Source: an uncultured Flavobacteriales bacterium (lineage in GTDB: Bacteria; Bacteroidota; Bacteroidia; Flavobacteriales; Crocinitomicaceae). From it: a DNA stretch of 64,000 nucleotides. Position numbers and translations under genes: made by a program. Each line of letters opens with the position of its first letter. Positions within the stretch are counted from its first letter, which is position 1. Below the pieces are notes generated by a model that was given only the letters and a program-made list of their open reading frames with translations, was not told where the DNA came from and did not search any database. The stretch lies in contig CAMLFH010000015.1 in assembly GCA_946479285.1 (NCBI GenBank), positions 1 through 64,000 of the forward strand. The letters run 5' to 3'. Below are positions 8,161 through 16,975 of the stretch, one piece after another.

Positions 8161-9302
8161 CACCAACACTTACCAATGTTGACCAATCCTTTACAGTAGC
8201 ACACTTTGAACGATTTTTTGAGCAATCCGTTTCGGGATTCCTGATAACTGACCCGGAAGGGCATATTTTAAAAAGCAATGCAAAGCTGGCAGATTGGCTG
8301 GGAGTTTCAGCAGATGAATTAAAAGGAAAACGAGCTTCGGACTTATTATCTATAGGAAGCAAAATTTATTTCGAAACACATTTGTGGCCTTTATTACGAA
8401 TGCAAGGCTTCTTTGATGAAGTGATGCTTGATCTGGCCGGGCCAAAAAAGCAAAGAATGACTTTCCTGGTCAATGCCGTTGAATGCCGGGATGAAAATAA
8501 CAACCCGGAATGCATTCATTACATTGTGTCAAAAGCCGCTGACCGGATCGAATATGAAAAAACGCTGCAGCAGCAGAAACAAATGATTGAGTCAAAATTG
8601 GAAGATGAAAAAGAGCTGGTGGCTTTGAGAGAACAGCTAATTGCTGTTTTGGGACATGACCTGCGAAATCCGCTGGCTTCTACATTGTTGGCCAGTGAAA
8701 TGCTCCAGGAATCATTAACCGAAGAAAAGTATAAAGATATATTGGGAATCCTGAGGCGAAGCAGTCTCAGAATGGACGAATTGATTGGTACGATCATGGA
8801 TTTTGCGAAATCCCGAATGGGTGGAGGCTTTGCAATTAATTGGCAGCATGCCAAATTACAGCCGGTACTTCAACAAGTAGTCGATGAACTGGTTTTGGGT
8901 TCAGGTGGAAAAGAGATCAAGGCTACCTTCGATATTGAAGAGCCGGTTTACTGTGATCCCAACCGGATCGCTCAATTGGTATCCAATTTGTTGGCCAACG
9001 CATTGACACATGGTAAATCGGATACGCTGGTCAGCATCGATGTCTCTCACCGAAACGGAATTTTAGAATTCTCCGTAAGCAACCAGGGAGAAAAAATCGC
9101 AGATGATCTGCTTCCAACCTTATTTGAGCCTTTTACAAGAGAAGGAAAGCGAAAAAGCCAAAATGGATTGGGGCTAGGACTTTACATTTCATCCGAAATT
9201 GCACAGGCCCACAATGGATCTTTGACCTGTACTTCAACAGATGAGGAAACCCGTTTTTCTTTTTACATGGAAGTTGGAGACTCTAACAGTTCTAATAATT
9301 AA
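8157..9302 (+). CDS. PAS-domain sensor histidine kinase with RsbP-like PAS
   Basis: A 381-residue soluble kinase. Residues 20-130 are a PAS domain with the pattern GFLITDPEGHIL, YFETHLWPLLRMQGF and FLVNAV, resembling the PAS of RsbP and related stress phosphatases. A short coiled coil (135-160) leads to HisKA with phospho-acceptor His167 (GHDLRNPL), then HATPase_c with N-box NLLANA (278-283), a G1-like NQG, LFEPF and GLGLGL (337-342). It has no transmembrane segment and no receiver domain, and no response regulator gene lies nearby. Its start overlaps the RsbQ-like gene, so the hydrolase probably feeds ligand status into the PAS domain and thereby controls kinase activity. Confidence 0.88.
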   Translation: MTPTLTNVDQSFTVAHFERFFEQSVSGFLITDPEGHILKSNAKLADWLGVSADELKGKRASDLLSIGSKIYFETHLWPLLRMQGFFDEVMLDLAGPKKQRMTFLVNAVECRDENNNPECIHYIVSKAADRIEYEKTLQQQKQMIESKLEDEKELVALREQLIAVLGHDLRNPLASTLLASEMLQESLTEEKYKDILGILRRSSLRMDELIGTIMDFAKSRMGGGFAINWQHAKLQPVLQQVVDELVLGSGGKEIKATFDIEEPVYCDPNRIAQLVSNLLANALTHGKSDTLVSIDVSHRNGILEFSVSNQGEKIADDLLPTLFEPFTREGKRKSQNGLGLGLYISSEIAQAHNGSLTCTSTDEETRFSFYMEVGDSNSSNN

Positions 9303-9382
9303 AAAGTTTAACGCACAAGGTGTGAAGCTTATCCTCTTCTTTCGTTGATCTTATCATCTCTTAGCCGGAAAAATAAATCATA

Positions 9383-9416
9383 AAAAAAACAGGCTGCCCC
9401 ATTTTGAGACAGCCTG
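9383..9416 (-). terminator. Terminator of the Hsp20 gene
   Basis: Minus-strand stem CAGGCTG/CAGCCTG followed by eight T residues, shortly after the Hsp20 stop codon. Confidence 0.8.
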
Positions 9417-9440
9417 CACGGATCATTCTTTTGAAATTGA

Positions 9441-9890
9441 TCAAGCTATTTCAATCAATTTCGGTGTTTTCTGTTTTACTTCTTCCTTTTTCGGAATAGA
9501 TAAATGCAGCAATCCGTTTTCGTAGCGGGCACTTATTTTATCCTGATCAACCACGTCCTTCGGAAGTTCGAAGCTTCTTTGGAATGATTGATAACTAAAC
9601 TCCCTGCGCGTGTATCGATCTTTTGTCTCTTCATTGCTTTGCTGCCTGAAAGAAGAGATGGTCAGCAGGTTGTCGTCAAGAGTAATCTTGAAATCTGCTT
9701 TCTCCATGCCTGGTGCAGCAACCTCTACTTCGTAGTTATCACTCGTTTCACGAATGTTTACAGACGGCATGGTAGTTCTTGTTGAAGAATAATTGTTGTT
9801 TCCCCAGTTAAAAAGTTCGCGGCCAAAAAAATCGTCGAACATCGGGGAAAGTACCGGGAATTTGTTCCCGTTCTTTTTTACCAGATTCAT
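9441..9890 (-). CDS. Hsp20/alpha-crystallin family small heat shock protein
   Basis: A 149-residue protein of usual IbpA/Hsp16 size. A short N-terminal arm (PVLSPMFDDFFGREL) precedes the alpha-crystallin domain (about 42-145): MPSVNIRETSDNYEVEVAAPGM, the KADFKITLDDNLLTIS strand pair, a FQRSFELP block and the A.YENGLLHLSIPK motif. The C-terminal extension holds the LIEIA tail with the IXI-like anchor. It holds unfolding proteins in an ATP-independent manner. The ATG at 9890 is preferred over an in-frame TTG two codons upstream. A possible promoter lies at 9937-9965. Confidence 0.93.
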   Translation of the reverse strand: MNLVKKNGNKFPVLSPMFDDFFGRELFNWGNNNYSSTRTTMPSVNIRETSDNYEVEVAAPGMEKADFKITLDDNLLTISSFRQQSNEETKDRYTRREFSYQSFQRSFELPKDVVDQDKISARYENGLLHLSIPKKEEVKQKTPKLIEIA

Positions 9891-9936
9891 AATCAACTTT
9901 TTTAGTTAAACAATAATTAGTAAAGCAACATTTCTA

Positions 9937-9965
9937 CAAATGTCTTATAACCAGGTGTTCACAAA
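9937..9965 (-). promoter_or_regulatory. Candidate promoter of the Hsp20 gene
   Basis: Minus-strand TTTG (9962-9965), 17-bp spacer and GACATTTG (9937-9944), one base off the -7 consensus. No CIRCE-like element is seen near it. Confidence 0.35.
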
Positions 9966-10066
9966 CAAAATGCCAAACCGAAAAAGCTGAAAAATTTTCA
10001 GGATAAATGACAAAATTTCCGTCTTACTGAAAAAAGTTCAGTAAAAATCCCGTCATGCGGCTGAAC

Positions 10067-11428
10067 TTAGTCCCTGGAAATAACCACCTTTTCGTTAAAG
10101 GTTTTCAATGGGGTTTTTACCTGAATGAAGTAAACACCATTTGCCGCCTGGCTGAAATTAATCTGTTTGTATTCAAAATCGATTGGGAATTCGATGGTTT
10201 TCCCTCCCGGTTCCATGATCTTTATTTGGATTATTTTCTCAGCTGTAAGAATGTTTACAATGTCTTTTGCCGGATTCGGGTAAATGCTAAGTGCATTTTC
10301 CGGAAGTGAACAGCCTTTGAAATAAATTAGATCATGAACAGTAGTTTCCCCGTCGTTATCGGTTTGGGATAAACGATAGTACATTTCTCTTCCCGGATTT
10401 GAAAGATCAGTCCAGGAATAGTTCGTCAGTGAGTTGGTCGTGCCTGCTCCGTCAATCGTTTCGGTGCTTTGCCAGTCAAGTGCGTTCAGACTGTTCTCAA
10501 TGGTGAAATGATCATTGGAAAGTTCATTGGCAGTACTCCAGCGCAAAACAACCTGCTCTTCTTCACAATTGGCAGCAAAAGCCAATAGTTCTACAGGCAA
10601 TGGGTTTGACAAAGAGGAAGAGGCAAGAGTAAAGGGCCCAAAACCGGTAACAGGTGCTGAAGAAATGACAGTTCCGGCTGCTGTGCTTCCTGTAGTTCCA
10701 CCATTTCCCTTATCAGTCCATTGTGTGCCGTCCCATCGGGCAACGCGCAGGTCTGCCGGAACAGTGACTCCACAGCTCCGGGTATCCCAGCTCAGCGTTA
10801 CTGATACATTGGATGTTCCGGTTGTCCGGTCCAGCATCCAGTATTCGCATTCCGAGATATGATTAAGAGTTGGCTCCAAGCTGGCTGTATTGAACGGATT
10901 CGGTGATACCTGGAAATATTCGGCCGTAAATTGGTCCGTTATACTTGCCGGCGCAGCTATAGCGATTGGAGCATAGACTACATTTTTTCCAACAGGGAAA
11001 GTAAAAGCCGTATTACCGGTTTTAACCATTGGTCCGAAAACAAAACTGTTATTGCTCGCTGAAACTGCACTGGATGTACTGGTCATTGTCAATATGTTTA
11101 CGGCGCTTGTATTCAGATAAGCATCGGTGAAAGTTAAAATTCCACGCACGTTCAAAGCTTGTGCAAGAGTAACTCCTGCAGCACTGCTGTTATTCAAACG
11201 GAGATTATTTAACGTAGTAACCGAACTGCCTCCGAAAGTCTGCAGATTGGATCCGGCCAGTGTAACCAATGCTCCGGAATCGATCACTGTTCCATTGTTG
11301 GTTACATCCCCGTAAATGGTCACATTTACTCCGGTGAACATTTTCAGATTTCCCGAGTTTGTAAGCTGTGCCAGTAATCCCCCGGTTCCAAAAAGGACCA
11401 GGATTATGAGTATGATGAACTTTTTCAT
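10067..11428 (-). CDS. T9SS-sorted secreted beta-rich protein, 453 aa
   Basis: A signal peptide (1-20, ending GGLLAQ) is followed by short beta repeats rich in Asn, Thr and Ser (residues 22-120), a middle beta-sandwich-like region with PLPVELLAFAANCEE, a block that typically precedes a fibronectin-like domain in Bacteroidota, and a T9SS type A tail (LSIYPNPAKDIVNI, then NGVYFIQVK and a final VVISRD). It lies 12 bases downstream of another secreted protein gene on the same strand. Cell-surface or matrix function is inferred; no enzymatic motif is seen. Confidence 0.85.
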   Translation of the reverse strand: MKKFIILIILVLFGTGGLLAQLTNSGNLKMFTGVNVTIYGDVTNNGTVIDSGALVTLAGSNLQTFGGSSVTTLNNLRLNNSSAAGVTLAQALNVRGILTFTDAYLNTSAVNILTMTSTSSAVSASNNSFVFGPMVKTGNTAFTFPVGKNVVYAPIAIAAPASITDQFTAEYFQVSPNPFNTASLEPTLNHISECEYWMLDRTTGTSNVSVTLSWDTRSCGVTVPADLRVARWDGTQWTDKGNGGTTGSTAAGTVISSAPVTGFGPFTLASSSLSNPLPVELLAFAANCEEEQVVLRWSTANELSNDHFTIENSLNALDWQSTETIDGAGTTNSLTNYSWTDLSNPGREMYYRLSQTDNDGETTVHDLIYFKGCSLPENALSIYPNPAKDIVNILTAEKIIQIKIMEPGGKTIEFPIDFEYKQINFSQAANGVYFIQVKTPLKTFNEKVVISRD

Positions 11429-11440
11429 AGTATTTCTATT

Positions 11441-12847
11441 TTATTCCATGGAAAAGTTCATTGTTTCAATCGTAACGGAGCTGGTTGAAGTTTGGTTTGC
11501 CACCCATACTTCTACGTAATCACCCGGTGCTAATGAAACTCTGGAAGTAACGTTAAAGGATACCTGGTCGGTACTGTTTACCACCTTCACGTCCTGGCGG
11601 GATTCCGGTAAAATAATTCCGTTTTTTGCAATGTAAAAGGAAAAGTACCGGTTGGAACTTGGTTGTGTAATACTCATTGAGCCTGATACGAGAAATGAAC
11701 GGGTCTTACTTCCTGTATACGTTAAACGGTTGTTTGCGGGGCTTGTCATTCGGAAAAGATTCGAGGAAGTGGTCGTTCCTAAAGCCTTTATAGCAACTCC
11801 CGCAGAAGCGAAGGTCGTAGCAACTGGTACCGTGATATACATGTTTCCCCCGGCAACGTCATCTTTTTGGGTATTCAAACCGGTTGCTTCAACCTCCCAG
11901 GCATTAGTGAAAGTACCTGTTACATAGGTTCCGGTACCCACGAACATAATTACTTTTGCTGATCCGGAAGTCAAACTCGTAATGCCACTAATATGCAAAG
12001 CTGTTGCTGAGTTGGCAGAAGTGGTCAAACGGTCACCGCCCAAAAGCTGGATGACATTGAAGGACCCTACAAAACGTTCGTAAATATTAAAATTGGAAGC
12101 ATCCCAAAGCGTATTGCTGAGCACCACATTATTGTCATCCTGGAAAGTAATTCCGTTTGTATTGGCGAAATAGGCAACCGTGGAGAAAAATACTGTTCCA
12201 CCAACTCCCTGTATCGTTCCGATACTGTTACATCCTAACAGGAAACAGTTTTGCATCAGCATATTTTGATTGGTTGCTCCGGCATTGATACCAAAAACAC
12301 TTCCGCTGGGTGTAGTCATGGTCAGGTACCGTAAGTTTCCGGTTTTGTTTCCTGTAAATAATGACCCCGATCCTGTATAGATCAATTTGTCGTTCGCTGA
12401 GTCGTCTCCCTTTACGGTACACCCATTCAGGTTAATAGAGTTGGCCAAAGTAATGGTCCCGTTAATTTCATACTCAATACCTGTCACCAAAGTGATCACA
12501 CCAGCTACCGGAGCTGGTAAATCTGCTGCAGATTTTACCAATACATAATTATCGCGGGTAACTCTCAACATCACCCAACGTGTGGAATTCCAATAGTAAT
12601 AACCATTTGGAAGTGTGCCTCCGCTGCTATAGACTAATGTTCCTTCAGCAACAGCTGCAGTCAAAGGAGCTGTGCTTGTTAAACTGTTTAATGCAATTCT
12701 TGGAGGTAAAAATCCTTTATTGGTACTCTCAATTTCGAGCATTGAATTGGCGTTGATCGTATTCGGATTGTCTCCGATCTTCACCTGTGCTGTTAATTGC
12801 GTGAAACAACTAACCAGAATAGTAGTTAATAAGAATAGTTTTTTCAT
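11441..12847 (-). CDS. Secreted beta-helix-like protein, 468 aa
   Basis: A signal peptide (1-20, ending QLTAQ) and the start VKIGDNPNTINANSMLEIES are typical of a Bacteroidota surface-protein N-terminus that also precedes fibre-like domains. Residues 110-300 show short repeating strands rich in Asn, Gly and Thr (INLNGCTVKGDD, FLLGCNSIGTIQG, VVLSNTLWDASN) compatible with a right-handed parallel beta helix. No T9SS tail is recognised, so it may depend on the following T9SS protein, with which it shares an operon (12-bp gap). The function is unknown. Confidence 0.75.
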   Translation of the reverse strand: MKKLFLLTTILVSCFTQLTAQVKIGDNPNTINANSMLEIESTNKGFLPPRIALNSLTSTAPLTAAVAEGTLVYSSGGTLPNGYYYWNSTRWVMLRVTRDNYVLVKSAADLPAPVAGVITLVTGIEYEINGTITLANSINLNGCTVKGDDSANDKLIYTGSGSLFTGNKTGNLRYLTMTTPSGSVFGINAGATNQNMLMQNCFLLGCNSIGTIQGVGGTVFFSTVAYFANTNGITFQDDNNVVLSNTLWDASNFNIYERFVGSFNVIQLLGGDRLTTSANSATALHISGITSLTSGSAKVIMFVGTGTYVTGTFTNAWEVEATGLNTQKDDVAGGNMYITVPVATTFASAGVAIKALGTTTSSNLFRMTSPANNRLTYTGSKTRSFLVSGSMSITQPSSNRYFSFYIAKNGIILPESRQDVKVVNSTDQVSFNVTSRVSLAPGDYVEVWVANQTSTSSVTIETMNFSME

Positions 12848-12994
12848 AACTAGTTTTTTTGTTAAACATCAAAAGATAATGTTGCGCTTACGCTTGTAGT
12901 TATGAGTGAGTGATAGTGTATTGTCTGCAAGTTACAAAAACATTGTTAAAATTCAAATTAAAGAACGTTTTTTTAACAATTGGAAATAAAAATA

Positions 12995-13028
12995 AAAAAG
13001 CCTCGTCGTAAAGATGACGAGGCTTAAA
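12995..13028 (-). terminator. Terminator of the 141-aa gene
   Basis: Minus-strand stem AAGCCTCGTC/GACGAGGCTT followed by TTTTTTATTTTT. Confidence 0.85.
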
Positions 13029-13058
13029 AGTTTATGTTGTTTGACTGGTTGCCAAAAA

Positions 13059-13484
13059 TTATCCTGCTTCCTGGTCCTCGGGCTTTCCGTCAATCGGCGG
13101 ATTTGTATTTGCCTTCTGGATTTCTTCTACTTGTTTCACGAATTCGGAAACTTTCAGGTCGGTATAAACACCGTAAGCATCGGTGAGTGTTCCTTTTTCC
13201 CCGCGGCTTGTTTCTATGACGTACAAAATTGCATTATCAGACGGATCCGACTCTCCTTCAAAGCGGTAGAAATTGATGATCTTCACTTCATCAGGTGCAT
13301 ATACCTCATGCGTTTCCAATGATTCCAATCCCTCTTTTAATGCTTTGAACTGCGTAACATATCCATTGGCAGATAATTTCCGTGTAGTGGATGAAAGTGT
13401 TTTCATAGAATCATGGTCACTTCCTTCTCCTTTATCCGGTCTGTCCTTGAACTCATTCAATTCATTTAAATTTTCTGCTTCCAT
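13059..13484 (-). CDS. Hypothetical acidic protein, 141 aa
   Basis: I do not recognise this protein. It is cytoplasmic by appearance, rich in Glu, Asp and Lys, and seems to have a charged disordered N-terminus (first ~45 residues), a small alpha/beta core (VKIINFYRFEGESD, AILYVIETSRGEKG), and a Pro-rich tail ending EDQEAG. It is a single gene with a strong terminator just past its stop. A tandem 16-bp repeat lies about 30 bases upstream of its start. Confidence 0.65.
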   Translation of the reverse strand: MEAENLNELNEFKDRPDKGEGSDHDSMKTLSSTTRKLSANGYVTQFKALKEGLESLETHEVYAPDEVKIINFYRFEGESDPSDNAILYVIETSRGEKGTLTDAYGVYTDLKVSEFVKQVEEIQKANTNPPIDGKPEDQEAG

Positions 13485-13513
13485 CTTTAATAGTTTATCT
13501 GTTAGTACTCTAG

Positions 13514-13545
13514 TTTTGATTTGATTGCGTTTTGATTTGATTGCG
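13514..13545. repeat. Two perfect tandem copies of a 16-bp unit
   Basis: TTTTGATTTGATTGCG is present twice head to tail. It sits 30 bp before the minus-strand gene at 13059-13484 and could affect its promoter or leader, or be a neutral duplication. Confidence 0.6.
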
Positions 13546-13637
13546 GTTCTATTAAGGTAAGAAATCTGTTGTGTACCGGAAATGTTTTACCTTGATTTTA
13601 GGATAATTTAGCACTTCAAACTAATTCCCGGCTTCTT

Positions 13638-13668
13638 TCAGGAAGTGTCAGATTTCCTGATACTTTTG
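13638..13668 (+). promoter_or_regulatory. Promoter with abutting inverted repeat
   Basis: TACTTTTG at 13661-13668 is an exact -7 box, 22 bases before the start codon at 13691. Immediately upstream TCAGGAA (13638-13644) and TTCCTGA (13654-13660) form an inverted repeat occupying the -33 region, a likely regulator site. Confidence 0.5.
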
Positions 13669-13690
13669 TTGTCCGAAACCCATATTTAAG

Positions 13691-13996
13691 ATGAAAACGG
13701 AATTATCGACTTTGCAATTAATTGGAATAATCATGGCAATTGCTGGCCTTCTGTTAAGTAATGGGATTCTTATTTATTCCGGATACATTATTAAACGTAA
13801 GTTGAAAGAAAATACTCAGAAGCTCGCGATCTTCCGTCCGTTTAATGTATACGTACAATTACGGAAACTGATCAAAGGGATCTCAAAGGGCAGTGATCGT
13901 AAAAATTATGAGAGAATCCTAAGCTTCCTGAATTGGACACTAATTTTTTCAGTCGTACTAATTATTATCGGTGTTTTTATAGCAGTGTTAGGCTGA
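13691..13996 (+). CDS. Two-TM small membrane protein, 101 aa
   Basis: Hydrophobic segments at about residues 9-32 and 79-100 flank a basic cytoplasmic loop with RPFNVYVQLRKLIKGIS. This is the first of two adjacent paralogues; the same layout (TM, basic loop with F.R.RK.IK, TM ending in IGVF or LGLL) recurs in the gene at 14166-14492. No named family. Both could be subunits of one membrane complex or members of a small-membrane-protein family. The start follows a consensus promoter. Confidence 0.65.
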   Translation: MKTELSTLQLIGIIMAIAGLLLSNGILIYSGYIIKRKLKENTQKLAIFRPFNVYVQLRKLIKGISKGSDRKNYERILSFLNWTLIFSVVLIIIGVFIAVLG

Positions 13997-14165
13997 CAAT
14001 AGAATCGGATCATTCGCCGAGAACGCTTAAAAGCACTGCACAACCTGTCGATCTTCAACCTTCTGTCAACTTTCAACACATTCTTTCCAGTTGCATAAAT
14101 ATTCCGGAAGCTTGCAAATGTTTTGGATATCTAGGATTTCGGAGAAAACAACTTTATATTTAAGT

Positions 14166-14492
14166 ATGGAGTTTGAAATAAATGCAGTACAGTGGATCGG
14201 CATCTGTATGATGGTGGTCGGATTGGTTTTGAATACGGCGATCTTTGTGTTTTCATATTATAAGATCGTCTCTGTCATTCGTGAGCACCAGGACAAGAAA
14301 GGCTACGAAAAGAAGAGTTTTCCGATTATCCGGTTTGTCTTCCGTTTCAGGAAAGTCATAAAGGAACTTACGGAAGAAGAGGAAGAGCAGAATTTCGAAT
14401 TGATCATTGCGTTCCTGAAATGGACCTTGTTAATCGCAGTGCTTATGATCGTTCTCGGACTTTTGATGTTCCTGGTAGGATTCTTTTTCTAA
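14166..14492 (+). CDS. Two-TM small membrane protein, 108 aa, paralogue of the preceding gene
   Basis: Two hydrophobic segments (about residues 8-32 and 84-107) flank a basic loop (FPIIRFVFRFRKVIKELTEEEEE). It aligns over its full length with the preceding gene product (IGI.M...GL.L..AI, RK.IK, LKWTL versus LNWTL). The open frame extends 25 codons upstream, but those codons lack family similarity, so the ATG at 14166 is chosen. The 169-bp gap between the two genes argues for separate transcription. Confidence 0.65.
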   Translation: MEFEINAVQWIGICMMVVGLVLNTAIFVFSYYKIVSVIREHQDKKGYEKKSFPIIRFVFRFRKVIKELTEEEEEQNFELIIAFLKWTLLIAVLMIVLGLLMFLVGFFF

Positions 14493-14568
14493 CGGGTAAG
14501 CCAATTCCCTTTTATTTTGATCTCATCCCATGATAAACGGGGTTGTAAACAGCGTAAATTCTAAAGAA

Positions 14569-14745
14569 ATGGCAAAATACAGTAAGAAAGCAGGTGAGAA
14601 GGTGGAAAAAACCATGCATGAAATGAAAGAAGGAACACTCAAAACCGGTTCGGGAAAGAAAGTAACCAGCAAGAAGCAGGCAATCGCAATTGGTTTGTCT
14701 GAAGCACGTGAAGCCGGAGCGAAGGTTCCTAAAAAGAAGAATTAG
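14569..14745 (+). CDS. DUF6496-like small basic protein, 58 aa
   Basis: A short Lys-rich protein with the family opening MAKYSKKAGEKVEKTMHEMK, then GTLKTGSGKKVTSKKQAIAIGLSEAR and a KVPKKK end. This matches the DUF6496 family, small proteins of unknown function found across bacteria and proposed to bind nucleic acid because of their charge. An in-frame ATG exists 13 codons upstream, but the family start is at MAKY. No partner gene is evident. Confidence 0.75.
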   Translation: MAKYSKKAGEKVEKTMHEMKEGTLKTGSGKKVTSKKQAIAIGLSEAREAGAKVPKKKN

Positions 14746-14821
14746 CCTCGACTAATGAAAAAAGAGTCCGTCGCGGCGGATCAGATCAGTTCTCAAAAGT
14801 GAATGTTCGGCCAAATCTCAG

Positions 14822-16075
14822 TTATTTCTTGTAGGTTCTGAAATAAATCCAGCTGGCAATTCCGCCCATAAGGGAAAACACAACCAACATCCAGAAAACC
14901 TGTTGATGTCCGGTGCTCCCTTTGGATCCGTCTAATAAGTAACCGATAGCAGGCCCGGCAAAAATATCAGGAGTGTATCCAATCAATGAAATCAATCCGA
15001 CGGCTGTTCCGGTAAGTGCTATTGGAACCCGGCCTTTTTCCATGACCGCAAAATACAAACAGCGTGCGGCATAAACTCCGCTCGCTACAATCAGGATCGA
15101 GATCAGGAATAAAGCAGTAGTGGAAGCAGAAACAAATCCTAGAGCAAATAACATTCCGCCCAAACAAGAAATGATAAAACTCACCACTAACAAAGAGGTG
15201 GTTTGCCAGCGATCAGCAAGCAAGCCAATGATAATTCCGATAAGAGGTCGAATAAATAACAGGAAAGTACCCACTTGCGCAGATTTGACTTTGTCGTAAT
15301 CCATCACATCCTGCGCATACAAGGAAAAAACATCCGTTATTTTATAGCCGACATAAGCACATAGAATAATGATCATGAGCAGCCAAACTGCCGGTAACCG
15401 CAAAACTCTTCCAACCTGGGAAAGGGTGATTTTGTCAATTTTGAGCTCTTCTTCCGTTCCCGGGTCCAGTTTCATGAAGAACCATACCAGGATTCCCACT
15501 AAAATGATCATTCCCGAAGAAATAAGAATGACTTGTTTGAAAGCAGCTTTACCTTCCGGAATAGTTGCTTCCGAAACTTCTGAACCCAGAAAAAGTGAAA
15601 ACACCAATACACCCATCGCTCCAAATAAAGCTCCTACCAGCCCGCGTCCGCCGTCGAGGAAACCAAAAGCTTTTCCCTGCGAAGTGCTTCCGCCCCAAAC
15701 ACGGGTTGCTTTGATCATCGGGGCCCAGAATAAGAAAATGGTCGTAAATCCCCAGTAACCGTAAAGAATTTTTAAAGTAGTATATCCCGGGAATGCAGCA
15801 TAGACAAAACCACCGAGAGCCGTCATCCAAAGAGCGGTTGCAATGAGTTTTCCAGGAGCAAATTTATCTGCCAACGGACCGCCCATTAAGTAAGAGACTA
15901 AAGCCACGAAACCGTAAATCGAAAAGCAGATTCCCAATTGAAGATTGTCCAGGTTGAATGCTTCCAATACGATCGGTCTGAAAACCCGTGAAAGCACAAA
16001 AGGAAGAATGAATACCGATTCACCTGCCAGGATTAGCAGCAGCAGGAAATACCACGGAGCTTTTTTCGGATTCAT
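14822..16075 (-). CDS. MFS transporter
   Basis: A 417-residue membrane protein with about 12 hydrophobic segments in two halves and a charged central loop (residues 205-225), as in the major facilitator superfamily. The motif-A region reads GGPLADKFAPGKL after TM2 and an equivalent GLLADRWQTT follows TM8. It starts at MNPKKAPWYF and has a basic C-terminus RTYKK. The closest look is to the sugar-phosphate or nitrate/oxalate-type MFS group, but the substrate cannot be assigned. It is a single gene with no regulator beside it. Confidence 0.85.
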   Translation of the reverse strand: MNPKKAPWYFLLLLILAGESVFILPFVLSRVFRPIVLEAFNLDNLQLGICFSIYGFVALVSYLMGGPLADKFAPGKLIATALWMTALGGFVYAAFPGYTTLKILYGYWGFTTIFLFWAPMIKATRVWGGSTSQGKAFGFLDGGRGLVGALFGAMGVLVFSLFLGSEVSEATIPEGKAAFKQVILISSGMIILVGILVWFFMKLDPGTEEELKIDKITLSQVGRVLRLPAVWLLMIIILCAYVGYKITDVFSLYAQDVMDYDKVKSAQVGTFLLFIRPLIGIIIGLLADRWQTTSLLVVSFIISCLGGMLFALGFVSASTTALFLISILIVASGVYAARCLYFAVMEKGRVPIALTGTAVGLISLIGYTPDIFAGPAIGYLLDGSKGSTGHQQVFWMLVVFSLMGGIASWIYFRTYKK

Positions 16076-16417
16076 TCTTTTTCAGGGTTTTGAATATTAA
16101 ACTTACACAAAAAGTAGGCACGTGAGCATCGGGAATACCACAAATACACAAATTATTGGCTCGGCTAATGCTTACGCTGTAGCTTCAGCATAGGCGCACC
16201 GCACTCGCTTTTGAGCCTTGTAAATATATTATTCCTATTGTTTACTGATAAGAGGCGACTGGTAAGCGCCTCAAACATTTGTGCATTTGCGGTAAAATAT
16301 AACACGATTGTATATTAAAAATGGTTTGGGTGCGAATAATACATATATCCCGATTAATCGCGTGCCTACTTTTCGTTTGGACTTGACTCAAAAAACTTTT
16401 TTTAGTATTTTTCGATC
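16076..16417. other. 342-bp intergenic region holding one short interspersed repeat
   Basis: The gap between the divergent MFS and YbjN-like genes contains the repeat copy at 16166-16196 and otherwise AT-rich sequence with TTTG motifs near 16375 that may belong to the YbjN-like gene's promoter. No ORF or RNA gene is seen. Confidence 0.5.
16166..16196. repeat. Short interspersed repeat, copy 1
   Basis: TAATGCTTACGCTGTAGC and following TTCAGCATAGGCG. The reverse complement matches 59546-59576 over 31 bases with three to four differences; a related element is at 57068-57093. All three copies are intergenic. Confidence 0.6.
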
Positions 16418-16873
16418 ATGAATTTTGACTCAGTATGTTTCCTGATTGAGCAGAGTCTTGCTGAATTGGGAGTGGATCCGGGATTATGCCGCGGCGAAAA
16501 GAACGGACAATGGAATTTGACCTATAAAGGGTCAACCGTGTGGATTGATGTATTCAACTTTCCGCAAAATCCGGATAAATATTATTTCCAGGTAATGAGC
16601 CCTTTACTGCGCATTCCCGATCGGAACCAGGAAGCGTTTTTCAAAAATGCATTGGAAATCAATCACGGCATGTATGGTTCGGCAATAAGTGTAAAAGCTG
16701 ATTGGACGTATGTGCTTTCTTTGCGTGAAGCAGATAACCTCGATAAGAGTGAAATAGATGCAACGCTGGATCGTGTGGCTTTTTATTCTTCCGATTATCA
16801 TGGAAAACTCACATTCAAATACGAAGGGAGTTGGGATCCGAAACCTACTGATAAACCGGTTAATTTTAATTAA
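16418..16873 (+). CDS. YbjN/CesT-fold-like protein, 151 aa
   Basis: A soluble 151-residue protein. The pattern of an N-terminal helix (LIEQSLAELGV), an antiparallel sheet with WNLTYKGSTVWIDVF and YYFQVMSPLLRIP, the helical NALEINHGMYGSAISV block, then LSLREADNLDKSEIDATLDRVAFYSSDY resembles YbjN and type III chaperone-like folds, which often act as cofactor-binding or chaperone modules. There is no catalytic motif and no operon partner. I assign the fold family only, with moderate confidence. Confidence 0.6.
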   Translation: MNFDSVCFLIEQSLAELGVDPGLCRGEKNGQWNLTYKGSTVWIDVFNFPQNPDKYYFQVMSPLLRIPDRNQEAFFKNALEINHGMYGSAISVKADWTYVLSLREADNLDKSEIDATLDRVAFYSSDYHGKLTFKYEGSWDPKPTDKPVNFN

Positions 16874-16975
16874 TAAAACCGGTAGGGAGACAGAAAATTT
16901 TTCGCATCCCTACTAATAATGTATTTCTGCAGATTAGAACCGCTAAACTGAATGAAAAGAAGAGTAGGGATATCC

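Noticed and set aside
10024..10044. TTACTGAA/TTCAGTAA inverted repeat as a terminator or operator
   Set aside because: There is no T-run on the relevant side and no promoter nearby, so no role can be supported.
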